Of a stretch of 64,000 nucleotides of DNA, positions 38,308 to 49,086 are shown in pieces. A model generated the notes under the pieces. It ran no database searches. It had not been told where the DNA came from and saw nothing but the letters and a program-made list of their open reading frames with translations. Each line of letters opens with the position of its first letter. Positions within the stretch are counted from its first letter, which is position 1. The translations under genes were made by a program, and so were the position numbers. Source of the DNA: CAIQPS01 sp963721365 (GTDB lineage: Bacteria > Actinomycetota > Thermoleophilia > RBG-16-64-13); contig CAVRJE010000008.1 in assembly GCA_963721365.1 (NCBI GenBank), positions 124,001 to 188,000 of the forward strand. Direction: 5' to 3'.

Positions 38308-39781
38308 ATGTTCAGCAAGGAGAACAGTGCGGCCAGGAATTTCATGTTGACCGCCACCGCCTGGCTGGTCGGTGGGCGGTCTCATGGGAATAGTCCTGGC
38401 CCTGGAATTCGTGTTCCCCGACTGGATCCACGGCTTCGGTCCCCTGGTGTTCAGCCGACTGCGCCAGGCCCACGTGAATACGGTCATGTTCGCCTGGTTG
38501 TCGGGCGGGATGATAGGGCTCATGCTCTACATCGTGCCTCGGCTCACCGGCCGTCGGCTCTGGAGCGAGACCCTGGGCAACGTCACGATGGTTCTCTGGA
38601 ACGGGGCCGTCCTCTTCGGCATCGTGGGGATCCTCACCGCGCACACGCAGAGCCGCGAGTACGCCGAGATGGTGTGGGGCGTCGACGTGGCCGTCGAGAT
38701 CGTCCTCCTTCTCGGGGCGGCCAACGTGCTGATGACCATCCGCAACCGGGTGGAGCGGAAGATGTACGTGTCGCTGTGGTACATCACCGGCACGGTCATC
38801 TGGATGCCGCTGCTCTACTTCATCGGCAACGTCATGTGGGCTCCGCCCACCGGGGCGCTCACCGGCGTCAACGACACCATCTTCAACTGGTTCTACGGCC
38901 ACAACGTGCTGGGGCTCTGGTTCACCACGGGGCTGCTCGCCGTGACCTACTACGTGGTCCCCAGGGAGACCCGCACTCCTCTCTACAGCCACTTCCTGTC
39001 GCTGATCGCCTTCTGGGGCATCATCTTCTTCTACACCGGCGTGGGAGCGCACCACCTGCTGTGGGCTCCGATCCCCTACTGGCTCAAGACCGTGGCGGTG
39101 GCCGACAGCATCGGCATGGTGCTGCCGGTGACGGCCTTCCTGGCCAACATCTTTCTGACCATGCGGGGCAACTGGAACCGCTTCTTCAGCAGCATCCCCG
39201 TGCGCTTCATGATCACCGGCTGGGCGGCCTATATCCTGGTGTCGTTCCAGGGCTCGCATGAGGCGCTCCGCAGCGTCAACCTGCTGACCCACTTCACCCA
39301 GTACGTGCCCGGCCATGCCCACCTGGCCCTGCTCTTCTTCGGCGCCTCGACGATCATGGGCGGCATGTACTACGTGATCCCCCGCATCTACGACTGCAAG
39401 ATCTACAGCCGCACCATGGCCAACGTGCAGTACAGCATCTACGTGGTCGGGTTCTTGTTCTTCTTCCTGGGGTTCCTCATCTCCGGGCTGGTACAGGGAT
39501 CCGGCTGGGTGCAGCAGGGGCTGCCGGTGTGGAGCGTGCTCCCCGGCCTGCGTTCGTATATGGCCATGAGGGCGGGCGGCGGCGCGCTGCTGGTCATCAG
39601 CTTCATACTCTTCGGCTACAACATGTTCGCGACCGTGATCAAACGTGAACCGGCGCAACATCCGGAGCAGGCGAGCGCGGCTCCGGCCGCTTCGGCCTTC
39701 GGCGGCCCGGCGCCGGCCGGCCGCGCCGATCCCGTACCGGCTCCGGCGCCCACCATGCTCGTGGGCGAGAATTGGGAGTGA
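38308..39781 (+). CDS. ccoN: cbb3-type cytochrome c oxidase subunit I
   Basis: About 490 residues, ~12 membrane helices, from ATG 38308 (GGGGGG upstream). Heme and copper ligands are visible: RQAHVNT (low-spin heme), YGHN (CuB), GAHH (CuB pair) and PGHAHLALLFF (heme b3 and heme b). One base change near 38375 shifts the frame after TAWLVGG. The C-terminal ~35 residues are Ala/Pro-rich. It catalyses O2 reduction with high affinity and proton pumping. It is the first gene of the respiratory locus; the cytochrome c subunit follows after 7 bases. Confidence 0.5.
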
Positions 39782-39788
39782 GCCGGCC

Positions 39789-41773
39789 ATGAGGATGACA
39801 TTCCGGCTGATCATCATCGGGGGACTGATCATCTTCTTCGCGGTCGTGGCGGTCGTGGTGTTCATCCCCAAGATCGTGTGGAACCCGCCGCAGACGATCG
39901 TCGCCCAGGACCGCACCGGCCAGGAAGCCGAGGGCCGGAAGCTCTTCTACAGCAACGGGTGCAACTACTGCCACACCCAGTACGTGCGGGAGGAGGACAC
40001 CGCCATGGGCGCGGTGTCGGAGGGCGGCGACTACACCTTCGACAATCCCATGATCCTCGGCTCCGAACGCACCGGCCCGGACCTCTCGTACGTGGGCCGC
40101 AAGCGGGGTGAGGCCTGGGAGATCGCCCACCTCAAGGACCCGCGCGCCTTCTCTCCCAACTCGATCATGCCCAAGTTCGACTTCCTCTCCGACGCACAAC
40201 TCGGAGCCATGGCCGCGTACCTGTTCTCCCTGGGCGACCGGGTGGCCCAGAGCCGCATGATCACGCCACCGGCCCCGTACGCCGGCCTGACGAGCCCGCT
40301 CAAGGTCCCGACCGCCATCCCCGGAGGCGACACGCCCCACGGTTGGCCGAGCTGGACGGCCGCCGGTCTGCAAGAGGGCAAGGAGATCTACATCACCCGC
40401 TGCCAGACCTGCCACGGCTGCGCCGGTAACGGCCTGGGAACCTATGGCGGCACGATGAGCGTGACGCCGGCCGACTACAAGCAGGAGCCCTTCCGCTCCA
40501 TGCCCGACGACCAGTTCTTCTGGCACGTGTCGGAGGGGCTGCCGGGTACCCTCATGCCCACCTGGAAGCTCACGCTTTCCGAGGATCAACGCTGGAAAGT
40601 GATCGCCTACGTCCAGCAGACCTTCTCCAAGCCCGTGATGCACGATCCCGACGAGGGCGATCTGCCGGCGGAGTATGCCGACCTGACCAATCCTGTCCCG
40701 CTCACGCTCGACACGCTCGAGCGGGGCAAGCAGATCTTCACCCGGGAGTGCCTGGTGTGCCACGGCGACAGCGGCAACGGGTGACGGCCCCTACGCGCGC
40801 CGGCCTGCAGCCGTTGCCGCCCGACTTCGACGACCCTGAGGCCTACGGCACCCTGGACAACCCCATCTTCAGCGACGCCGACTACTACTGGCGCATCAGT
40901 GAGGGCCTGCCCTGGAGCGCCATGCCGGTGTGGAAATCGCAGTACTCCGAGGCAGACCGCTGGGCCGTGGTCCACTACGTCCGCACGATCTTCACCCAGA
41001 CCGAGACGCCACCCGAACTCCTTCCCGACGGTGAGGATTTCAACTTCCCCGACATCTACAAGACCCAGACGATCCCCGATACCGCATCCTATGCGAGAGG
41101 GCCAGCGCGTCTACCTGAACAACTGCGCCCAGTGTCACGGTCTGGCGGGTGACGGCAAGGGCTGGGACGGCCTCTATCTCAACCCCACTCCGGCCGACCT
41201 GCAGGAGGACGCGGGGGTGCCGCTGGAGGAGGGAGACGAAGGCAAGGCCCTCGCTCGAGTGACGTTCGGCATCAAGGGCACGTCCATGCCAAGTTGGGGC
41301 GAGTTCCTGCCGCTGGACCAGCGCTGGGACGCCATCAAGTACATCATCGAGTCGTTCCGCTGGGCAAGCCGGTCACCTCCAGCGTCGCCGGTGACGGCTC
41401 GGTGGCCGCCGAATTCGTCACCCTCAGTCCCGACAACTGGACGGCTGAGGGCAACGTGATCGACCTGTCGCGGGGCGCCGAGGTCTACGGGATCTATTGC
41501 GCCACGTGCCACGGCGCCGGCGGCCAGGGCGACGGCGACGGCACCGTGGCCAGCCCGAGCGGAAGTCCGGCGCCCTTGCCGGCCGGCGCTGTCGATCAAC
41601 TACCTGTTCTGGCGCGTGTGGGACGGCGTGCCCGATAGCGTCATGCCTCCGTTCGCCCGCTTCCTCTCCGACGCGGACGTCTGGAACGTGGTGACGTACA
41701 CCCAGGGATTGCTCCCGGGCCGCCCCGCCCCGGCGGCCGGCCGGCAGCCGACGACTCCCAGCCGGGAGGATAG
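39789..41773 (+). CDS. ccoO: CcoO fused to tandem cytochrome c domains (pentaheme)
   Basis: About 660 residues. One N-terminal membrane helix and GCNYCHTQYVRE, RTGPDL and AHLKDPR identify CcoO. Four more heme-c sites follow: CQTCH, CLVCH, CAQCH and CATCH. Each domain has its axial-Met motif (IMPKF, LMPTW, AMPVW, SMPSW, VMPPF). Frame changes near 40785, 41090, 41370 and 41590 divide it, but the domains follow each other evenly, so one polypeptide is likely. The C-terminus is approximate; the frame shown is open past 41773. It would replace both CcoO and the diheme CcoP of standard cbb3 oxidases. It feeds electrons to CcoN on the outer face. Confidence 0.5.
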
Positions 41774-41775
41774 TG

Positions 41776-41967
41776 ATGCCGCTGGGACTGTGGATGCTGG
41801 TGGCCTGGATGATCCTGATGGCATGCATCGGGATCGGCTTCCTGGTGTGGGGCTGGCGGAGGGGGCAGTTCCACGACATCGAGGAGCCGAAGTACCGGAT
41901 GCTCGAAGAGAAGGAGCCGGAGCCGTGGCCCGGCAGGAAGCCCCACGGCAAAGGAGGCGTGTCGTGA
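41776..41967 (+). CDS. ccoS: cbb3 oxidase assembly protein CcoS
   Basis: 63 residues from ATG 41776 (GGAGG upstream): one membrane helix followed by WGWRRGQFHDIEEPKYRMLEEK, the CcoS signature (W-RSGQFDDL-P-RIL in classical members). CcoS is needed for cofactor insertion into CcoN. The C-terminal ~20 residues are Glu/Pro/Lys-rich and longer than usual. It overlaps the next gene by 4 bases. Confidence 0.5.
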   Translation: MPLGLWMLVAWMILMACIGIGFLVWGWRRGQFHDIEEPKYRMLEEKEPEPWPGRKPHGKGGVS

Positions 41968-42269
41968 CCCAGAACACGCTCCACGTAGGGCCGGAGATCA
42001 TCGGCATCGTCGCGGGGATCGTCGTCCTCCTCATCTTTGCGCTCACGTTCGCCCTGCCTTCGCGCTCCCGCATCCTGCCGGGCAGTCGTGGGCACCGCGA
42101 TGCCGACGAGGACGGGCATCATGAGGACGTGCGCCCCGACGGATACATCGACAGCTTCAACAAGGAGATCGAGGAGGCGGGAGGCGGGCTGCCCTGGGTG
42201 GTCTTTGTGGCCATCATCGCGGTGGTGATCGTATGGGTAGGCTACCTCGTGGTGCATTGGACACCGTGA
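41964..42269 (+). CDS. Small two-helix protein resembling the CcoP N-terminal membrane domain
   Basis: 101 residues from GTG 41964 (AAGGAGG upstream). Two hydrophobic segments (EIIGIVAGIVVLLIFALTF and WVVFVAIIAVVIVWVGYLV) flank DGYIDSFNKEIEEAGGGLPW, similar to the D-G-I-x-E-x-N-x-x-L-P-x-W signature of CcoP/FixP. It has no CxxCH. With the heme domains now on CcoO, this looks like a CcoP reduced to its membrane anchor. The call rests on this short motif and on position. Confidence 0.5.
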   Translation: MTQNTLHVGPEIIGIVAGIVVLLIFALTFALPSRSRILPGSRGHRDADEDGHHEDVRPDGYIDSFNKEIEEAGGGLPWVVFVAIIAVVIVWVGYLVVHWTP

Positions 42270-42304
42270 CCGGCGCCGGCCGCTAGTCGAAAGGAGAGCG
42301 AAGC

Positions 42305-42622
42305 GTGGCCTACGTCTATCAGGTGAGCTTCGACATACCTCCGGACCGGCAGGACCAACTCGAAGTGGGCTCGTCGCTGGAGCGAGTGTTGGGCTTCTTG
42401 CGGGTCATCCTCCCCGCCGAGCCGGGATTCACGACCGCCCGGGCCGTCTATTCGCTGGACATGCCTGGGCGCATCCGCATAGTCGTGGAGAGCGTCTGGG
42501 ACCATTGGGAGGACCTCAATACGCACCGGCAGTCCACTCTGGCCGAAGACAAGATCCTCCGCGAGTTCGCCTACTTGACCCCCGAGATGCTCGACATTCA
42601 CACGTTCCGCGAGGTCGACTGA
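42305..42622 (+). CDS. Conserved hypothetical, probable dimeric alpha-beta barrel
   Basis: 105 residues from GTG 42305 (AAAGGAG upstream). No confident family. YQVSFDIPPDRQDQLEV and ...IRIVVESVWDHWEDLNTHRQS suggest a ferredoxin-like ABM/EthD-type barrel. It has no signal or membrane segment. It is embedded in the oxidase locus in the same direction, but its role there is unknown. Confidence 0.5.
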   Translation: MAYVYQVSFDIPPDRQDQLEVGSSLERVLGFLRVILPAEPGFTTARAVYSLDMPGRIRIVVESVWDHWEDLNTHRQSTLAEDKILREFAYLTPEMLDIHTFREVD

Positions 42623-42623
42623 G

Positions 42624-43090
42624 TTGCCGTGTCGTTTTCCGGGGCGCCGCGGTGCCGGAACGCTGCGCGCGGGAGGACGGGCCGGTCTGCTGGGCGCGCT
42701 GCTGATTCTGGGCGCTCTTCATGAGCGCTTCGTGCGGTTCGACGACGGGCGCGGCGACCGAGCAGGGCCGCTTCGTCCAGACGGGCTCGGCCATGTCGGT
42801 GGCGCTGCAGGTAGATCCGTTCCCTCCGCGCCCCATGCGAGAGGCCACTTTCAAGATCACCGTGACCGATCCGCAGGGTGCTCCCGCTCCAAGGAGCGAC
42901 CGTCACCTGCGACATGACGATGCCGGCCATGATGATGCCGGTCAACCGGCCGGAGGCGGCGGAGGGCGAGCCCGGGGTCTACACGGCCAACGTGCTCTTC
43001 ACCATGGCCGGCGACTGGGAAGCCGCGGTCAATGTGGCGCTGCCCGACGGACAGGCGCAGACCTTCACCTTCGCCATGAGCACCAGGTGA
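42624..43090 (+). CDS. FixH/YtkA-like lipoprotein
   Basis: About 150 residues. A hydrophobic leader (GLLGALLILGAL) ends in SASCGS, a lipobox. The mature part has a YtkA/FixH beta-sandwich with Met-rich CDMTMPAMMMPVN, a pattern that suggests copper binding, and VYTANVLFTMAGDWEAAVNV. Frame changes near 42715 and 42890. TTG at 42624 follows the preceding stop by one base and is the probable start. It likely helps deliver or hold copper during oxidase assembly. Confidence 0.5.
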
Positions 43091-43106
43091 GGCCGCGCGG
43101 TCAGCC

Positions 43107-43869
43107 GTGCCGGTAGCAGCCGGGACCACCCTCGGAGCCCTGGCTCTGACCGGACTTCTGGGGGGACTTGGACACTGTGCAGGCATGTGCGGTCCCCTGG
43201 TGGCCCTTGCGGGCATCAAGTTGAGGGAGCGCAGCGCGGCCGCGCCCGCCCCGCGGGGCGCGGCCCGTCTTGGCCGCGCCCGCCTGTCGGTCGTGGGCAG
43301 CACCCTCGTCTACCACGGCGCCCGCGTGGGGGTCTACACGGCCCTCGGCGCCATTGTCGGGGCCGCCGGATCGCTGCTCGGGGCGGCTTCGGGCATCACG
43401 CGCGCTTGCGGCGGCCGTCAGTCTGGTGATCGGAGCGGCGGTCATCACGCTGGGCCTGGGATACGTTGGGCTTCTCCCCCCCGTCTTCCGGCAGCGGGGA
43501 GCCCGCTGGTGGGACAGTGCGGCCTCTTGGGCGTTGCGGCGGCCGGGCGGGTCCGGCGCCGCACTGTTGGGTGCTCTCAACGGCCTCTTGCCCTGCGGCC
43601 TCGTGTACGGCGCTCTGCTCGTCTCGGCCGGGACCGGCAGTGCGGCCGGCGGCGCGCTCTGCATGCTGGTGTTCGGCCTCGCGACGTTGCCCGCGCTGGT
43701 GGCCATCCAGACCGGGGCGGGCGCGTTCCTCGGTCCGGGCCGCAGGGCGTGGCTCGTCCGCGCCGCGGGGGTCATAGTCCTGCTCATCGGCATCCAGTTG
43801 CTGTTGCGCGGTCTCGCGGCCCTGGGCGTCGTGCCCTCCGTCCACCTCGGAGGACTCATGCTGTGGTAG
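43107..43869 (+). CDS. TauE/SafE-like membrane protein of the cbb3 locus
   Basis: About 253 residues and six or so helices from GTG 43107. GGLGHCAGMCGPLV and LNGLLPCGLVYGAL are the paired Cys/Pro motifs of COG2836 proteins, which commonly lie next to ccoI and are implicated in copper handling. One frame change lies near 43400. Its stop overlaps the ccoI start. Confidence 0.5.
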
Positions 43870-46242
43870 AGACTTGCGCCTTGTGCGGACTACGCGCCCC
43901 CACAGCCGTTACCGACACCTTCGCCGGCGAGGAGAAGAGCTTCTGCTGCGCGGGTTGCGCGAGGGTGTACGGCCTGGCTTCGGAGAACGGGGTGCTGGAC
44001 GAGGTGCTGGGGACGACGGCCGGGCGGTCCCGGCCGCGGCCGTCCCTGGCCGGACCGAGGGAGACGGCCTACTTCTCCCTTCAGGGGATGTGGTGCCCCG
44101 GATGCGCGACCGCGGCGGAGCGACTGCTTCGCCGCCAGCCGGGAGTGCGCAGCGCCGATATCAGCTACGCCGCCGAACGGGGCCGGGTGGCCTACGACCC
44201 CACCCAGGTGGACCCCGACCGTCTGCTGGCCAGGCTGAGCCGGCTGGGCTACCGCGCCAGGCTCCTCTCCGACCGCAAAGAGGCGGCGTTCGAGAAGCGG
44301 CTGGAAGGCATCCTCCTGCAACTCATCGTCGCGGCGGCCTTCGGGATGCAGGTGATGATGATCTACCTGGCGATGCTCTATCCCCGCTATGCGCAGGGCG
44401 ACTACTCGAGCCCCGAGACGCGCGCCCTCCAGTACCTGGCCATGGGCCTGACCGTCCCCGTCCTTTTCGTCGGCGGGATCTCCTTCCTGCGCGGCGCCTG
44501 GCGATCCCTGCTGGCCCGCACGGCGACGATGGACACCCTGGTCGCCCTCGGAACGCTGTCCGCCTTCGGCTACAGCGCCTACGTCGCCGTCACCGGCAGC
44601 GGCGCCGCCTACTTCGACTCGGTCGCGATGATCACCACGTTTGTCATGACCGGGCGATATCTGGAATCGGTGGGTGGAAGCCGGGCTCGCCGAGATATCA
44701 ACGCGCTTCTGACCCTGCAGCCGGACACGTGCTGGATCAGGCGCGACGGAGCCTGGGTCGCGGGAGAGGCCGCTGCGCTTGTCAAGGGCATGGAGATACT
44801 GATCAAACAGGGAGAGCGCGTGCCCGCAGACTCTGTTGTGCTGGAGGGATCGGCGGTGGTGGACGAATCGCTTCTTACCGGAGAATCCGCCCCGCTTCCG
44901 AAAGAGCCTGGCGACGTCCTCAACGCCGGCACGCTCGTCGCCGAAGGGTCTCTGATCTCTGTGGTGGCGGAGCCGGTGTCCGAGAGCAGGCTGTCTCGCA
45001 TCTCGACGCTCATCGAGCAGACCTTGGCGGCCAAACCCCCCATCCAGCGACTGGCCGACAGAGTCTCCGCGTACTTCGCGTTTGCGGTCCTGGGGATCGC
45101 AGTGCTCTCGTTCGCGGTGCGGTTGCTGCTCGACCAGCCCGTGTCGGATTCTATCGTGGCCGCGGTCGCCGTCCTCGTCGTGGCCTGTCCCTGCGCCCTG
45201 GGACTGGCCACACCCCTCGCCCTGACGGTGTCCACTGGGTCTCGCCACCCGGCTGGGCATCATCGTTCGCAACCCGGCGGCGCTGGAGATGGGGGCGACG
45301 ATCGACAGGATGGTGTTCGACAAGACCGGGACCATCACCCGCGGGCGGATGACGGTGGAAGAAGTGGTGGCGCTCGAGCCGGCAGGCGCAGGCCCGGCCG
45401 TCGAGGTGCTGCGCGCGGCGGCAGCGGTGGAGCAGTTCTCCGAGCATCCCGTGGCCCGGGCCATCGTGTCGGCGTACGAGAGCCCCCCGCCGGAGGCGGT
45501 CGACTTCGAGTCGCGGCGGGGCAGGGCGCCAGCGCCCGCCTGCCCGACCGAGGTGGAGAGCGGGTGCTGGTGGGATCGCCGTCTTACCTGGGCATCGACC
45601 CCGGAGGTACGGCTGGCCGCCTACGCGGACCGAGGCAGCACAGTGGTCTGGGTCGGCCGGGAGGGCGCCGCCGACGGCTTCATCGTCCTTCGCGACGAGC
45701 CCAACCCCTCTGCCGCTCAAGCCCTGAGCGACCTCCGCAGACAGGGCGTGACGACGGTCATCCTCTCCGGAGACGATCCCAGGACCGTGCACGCCATAGC
45801 CGAGGAGGTCGGCGCCGAGGACTGGGCCGGAGGACTCTCGCCCGAAGAAAAGTCCCTGCGCATCAAGCGGTGGCAGGATTCGGGCGAGCGCGTGGCCATG
45901 GCGGGCGACGGCGTGAACGACGCCCCGGCACTGGCGCAGGCCGATCTGGCGCTCGCCGTTGCCGAAGGCACCGACCTGGCAGGCGAGACCGCCGACGTGC
46001 TCCTCACCCGAGAGGACCTCACGACGGTGCCGAGATTCCTCAGGCTTTCGTCGCGCACCCGGCGGATCATCCGCGAGAATCTCTCCTGGGCTTTCGCCTA
46101 CAACCTGGTGGCGGTGCCCCTCGCCGTGGCCGGGCTGATCAGCCCCATCATCGCTGCAGCGGCCATGGCTGCGAGCAGCGTGCTGGTGGTCGGCAACTCG
46201 CTGCGCCTGCGCAGAACGGTCCCGCCCCCGCCCGGCCGGTAG
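43863..46242 (+). CDS. ccoI: Copper-transporting P-type ATPase CcoI
   Basis: About 790 residues from GTG 43863, overlapping the previous stop. An N-terminal Cys cluster (CALCGL, FCCAGCARVY) typical of CcoI is followed by one heavy-metal domain (GMWCPGCA), eight helices with CPC (VVACPCALGLATP), DKTGT, a His-Pro motif (SEHPVA) and GDGVNDAPALA. It exports or delivers copper for the CcoN centre. Frame changes near 45240 and a compensating pair between ~45510 and ~45600 break the frame. The final gene of the respiratory locus. Confidence 0.5.
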
Positions 46243-46275
46243 TCTGTTGCTCGAGAGCCTTCCTACAAGTCAGCC

Positions 46276-47016
46276 TCACCGGCCTTGCCGGACGGCCTCC
46301 GCCAACTCCTCCGAAAGACCCGCCACGACGATGGCCCGGGCTGTGGCCTCCACGTCGTACGCGACTCTCACCGGCTCCACCTCGACCACGGAGCCCGACC
46401 CGATCCGCGCGCCCGCCGACTCTCGCACGATCGTGTACATCGCCTGGGGATCACCATCCTTAGGCTTCCCGACCGATCCCACGGCCACGAACTCCACCCC
46501 GCCGTATTGGCGATGCCACTGCTCGTGCGTGTGGCCGAATACGAGGGCATCCGCCGTCTCCGTCTCGGCCAGCCGCACATAGGTCCGCTCGCTCCGTTCC
46601 TTCATGAGGTACTCGTTGATCCTTCGCGGACTTCCGTGCACCAGGTGCAGAGTCAAAGCGTCGAGGTCGACGAGCCGCTCCCGGGGTAACTCGCGCAAGA
46701 ATGCCTTGTGGTCGGCAGTGACCACACGAACAGTGAACGCGTACGAGACCTCCCCGATCGCCCGCGCCTCCGGTGTCGCGTAGTAGCAGCCGCAGTCCCC
46801 TCTCTCCCAGCCCACGCCGTCGTCATAGTTTCCGGCGATGGTGGGGATACGCTCCGTCTGGATGAGATCGATGACACCGTTGGGATCGGGACCGTAGCCG
46901 ACCAGATCGCCCAGACAGTAGACCCTCTCGAGGCCGCGACTCCTGACGTCATCCAGAACCGCCCGCAACGCCAAGCTATTCGCGTGGATATCTGAGATGA
47001 AGGCGATGCCTTCCAT
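46276..47016 (-). CDS. Calcineurin-type metallophosphoesterase
   Basis: An intact 246-residue protein with ISDIHAN, GDLVGYGPDP, GNYD, HGSP and FGHTH, the full set of di-metal phosphoesterase motifs (YfcE/ApaH-like family). ATG 47016 is chosen for the GGAGG spacing; a GTG one codon upstream is possible. The substrate is unknown; cyclic nucleotide or phosphodiester are common. It converges with ccoI and is followed upstream by the arsenic genes, 37 bases away on the same strand. Confidence 0.5.
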   Translation of the reverse strand: MEGIAFISDIHANSLALRAVLDDVRSRGLERVYCLGDLVGYGPDPNGVIDLIQTERIPTIAGNYDDGVGWERGDCGCYYATPEARAIGEVSYAFTVRVVTADHKAFLRELPRERLVDLDALTLHLVHGSPRRINEYLMKERSERTYVRLAETETADALVFGHTHEQWHRQYGGVEFVAVGSVGKPKDGDPQAMYTIVRESAGARIGSGSVVEVEPVRVAYDVEATARAIVVAGLSEELAEAVRQGR

Positions 47017-47053
47017 CACTCACCTCCGTCAGGCAGCTCGGAGCGTCTCGCCG

Positions 47054-47905
47054 CTACGCCGGCTTGACCGCCTGGATGGACGCCGACAACACGTAGTCCT
47101 CAAGCTTCTTGCCCGGTTCCCAGTCGCGGATGAACTCGCGGCTCTCCTCCTTGGGCCGGATGTCGATACCGGCGAAGCCGGCGGCGCAAAGCATCGCTTC
47201 GACCTCGTCCACCGTCGCCGCTCCGGAGATGCACGCCGACAGCAACTGCATGTCGGCCAGCCACTCCTCAGGCAATTCGGCCGTCGCCACCACGTCGCTC
47301 ACTGCCAGGCGCCCGCCCGGCCTGAGCACGCGGAAGGCTTCGCGGAACACCGCCGGCTTGTCGGGAGAAAGGTTGATGACGCAGTTGGAGATGATCACGT
47401 CGACCGAGTTATCGGCCACCGGTAGGTGCTCGATCTCGCCCAGCCTGAACTCCACGTTCGCGAAGCCCGCATCCCGCGCGATCTCCCGGGACCGGGCCAC
47501 CATCTCCGGGGTCATGTCGACGCCGATGACCCGACCCGTCTCGCCGACCGCGCGTACCGCCAGGAAGCAGTCGAAGCCCGCGCCGGCCCCCAGGTCGAGC
47601 ACCACTTCGCCAGGCTTCAGGGCGGCAATGGCCTGCGGATTGCCGCAGCCCAGCCCCAGATTGGCGCCCCCGGGCACCGAGGCCAGTTCCTCCTCGCTAT
47701 AGCCGAGGCACCGCGATATCTCGTCCTGGTCGGCGGCCGCCATCGGCGCCGCCGGCCCACAACAGGTCGAACTCGGCCCGCAACAACTCGCCGCGGCCCC
47801 CGCCAGTGTCGCCCCCGCCCCCGCCTGTCCGGTCCCTGTCTCCGCAAAGCCGGCATACCGAGACCGCACGGCCTCGCGGATGACTTCCTGATCTGACTCT
47901 TTCAT
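47054..47905 (-). CDS. arsM: Arsenite S-adenosylmethionine methyltransferase
   Basis: An intact 283-residue ArsM. The SAM motif is DLGAGAGFDCF. Cys66, Cys175 and Cys225 have the spacing of the three As(III)-binding Cys of known ArsM (72, 174, 224). An extra Cys-rich segment (Cys41, 42, 48, 49) lies near the N-terminus. ATG 47905 overlaps the ACR3 stop (TGATG), with AGGAG upstream. It methylates arsenite to volatile or excreted forms and is coupled to efflux. Confidence 0.5.
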   Translation of the reverse strand: MKESDQEVIREAVRSRYAGFAETGTGQAGAGATLAGAAASCCGPSSTCCGPAAPMAAADQDEISRCLGYSEEELASVPGGANLGLGCGNPQAIAALKPGEVVLDLGAGAGFDCFLAVRAVGETGRVIGVDMTPEMVARSREIARDAGFANVEFRLGEIEHLPVADNSVDVIISNCVINLSPDKPAVFREAFRVLRPGGRLAVSDVVATAELPEEWLADMQLLSACISGAATVDEVEAMLCAAGFAGIDIRPKEESREFIRDWEPGKKLEDYVLSASIQAVKPA

Positions 47906-49038
47906 CACTTCTCCTTATCTTTGACTGTTACGTGTTGAGGGATCATCGTGGGGCAGCCGAGATCGACGTCGCCGAGGCCGCCGGCCACCTGGGCCGCGGC
48001 CGCGGCCGGCGCCGGCCAGTACTTCCGCTGGAAGAACAAGGCCACGTTGACGAGCCCGATGAGCACCGGCACCTCCACCAACGGCCCGATGACCGTCGCG
48101 AACGCCTGGTCGGAATTCAACCCAAATACCGCGATAGCCACGGCAATGGCCAGTTCGAAGTTGTTGGAGGCAGCGGTGAACGACAGCGTAGCGCTTTTCG
48201 AGTAGTCCGCTCCCACTCGTTTGCCCATCCAGAAGCTCACAAAGAACATCACCACGAAGTAGATGAGCAGCGGTATCGCGATGCGCACGACGTCCAGGGG
48301 CAACTGCACGATGACCTCGCCCTTGAGCGAGAACATCACCACGATGGTGAACAGCAGCGCGATGAGCGTGATCGGACTGATGCGGGGGATGAACTCCCCG
48401 TGATACCACTCCTTGCTCTTGTAGCGGAGCAGCGTGAACCGGGTGATGATCCCCGCCGCGAAGGGGATCCCCAGGTAGATGGCGACGCTCTTGGCGATCT
48501 GGCCCATGCTCACTTCCACCGTGGCCTGTTCGAGCCCTAGCCAGCCGGGCAGCACCGTCAGGAACACGTAGGCATAGACCGAGTAGAAGAGCACTTGAAA
48601 GACAGAGTTGAGGGCGACCAGCCCGGCGGCATACTCGGTATCTCCCTTGGCCAGCTCGTTCCAGACGATCACCATCGCTATGCACCGGGCAAGCCCGATG
48701 AGGATGACCCCCTGCATGTACCCGGGCATGTCAAAGAGCAGGAGGACCGCGAGGAAGAACATGAGTATTGGGCCTATCACCCAGTTCTGCACCAGAGAGA
48801 GTCCCAGTACCCGCCAGTTGCGGAACACCTCCCCCAGCTCCTCGTACCGGACCTTGGCCAAGGGCGGGTACATCATCACGATGAGTCCGATGGCTATGGG
48901 GATGGAGGTGGTCCCGATGGAAGCGCTCTGAATGGCCTTGCCTATCTGGGGCCAGATGTATCCGGCCGCCACACCTACCGCCATCGCCAGGAAGATCCAG
49001 AGGGTCAGGTAACGATCCAAAAAGGACAGCCTTTTCAT
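47905..49038 (-). CDS. acr3: ACR3-family arsenite efflux permease
   Basis: An intact 377-residue membrane protein with ~10 helices. GLARCIAMV (Cys119) and the NNFELAIAVAIAVFG segment are ACR3 hallmarks. The C-terminal ~35 residues (Ala-rich, ending VTVKDKEK) are cytosolic and longer than usual. ATG 49038. It extrudes arsenite, using the proton-motive force. Forms an operon with arsM; no arsR is present in the window. Confidence 0.5.
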   Translation of the reverse strand: MKRLSFLDRYLTLWIFLAMAVGVAAGYIWPQIGKAIQSASIGTTSIPIAIGLIVMMYPPLAKVRYEELGEVFRNWRVLGLSLVQNWVIGPILMFFLAVLLLFDMPGYMQGVILIGLARCIAMVIVWNELAKGDTEYAAGLVALNSVFQVLFYSVYAYVFLTVLPGWLGLEQATVEVSMGQIAKSVAIYLGIPFAAGIITRFTLLRYKSKEWYHGEFIPRISPITLIALLFTIVVMFSLKGEVIVQLPLDVVRIAIPLLIYFVVMFFVSFWMGKRVGADYSKSATLSFTAASNNFELAIAVAIAVFGLNSDQAFATVIGPLVEVPVLIGLVNVALFFQRKYWPAPAAAAAQVAGGLGDVDLGCPTMIPQHVTVKDKEK

Positions 49039-49086
49039 GGCGCCATCATAGACCGCCGGCCATTGATATTCAAGCATCCGTTTATA

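Noticed and set aside
38342..39916. Long open frame antisense to ccoN
   Set aside because: Composition is typical of a GC-rich shadow frame (His/Glu/Asp/Gly-rich, no motifs) while the plus strand encodes a complete heme-copper subunit.
43107..46463. Apparent 1,118-residue fusion of the TauE/SafE protein and CcoI
   Set aside because: The TauE/SafE frame changes near 43400 and its own stop overlaps a clear ccoI start at 43863; the fusion arises from frame breaks.
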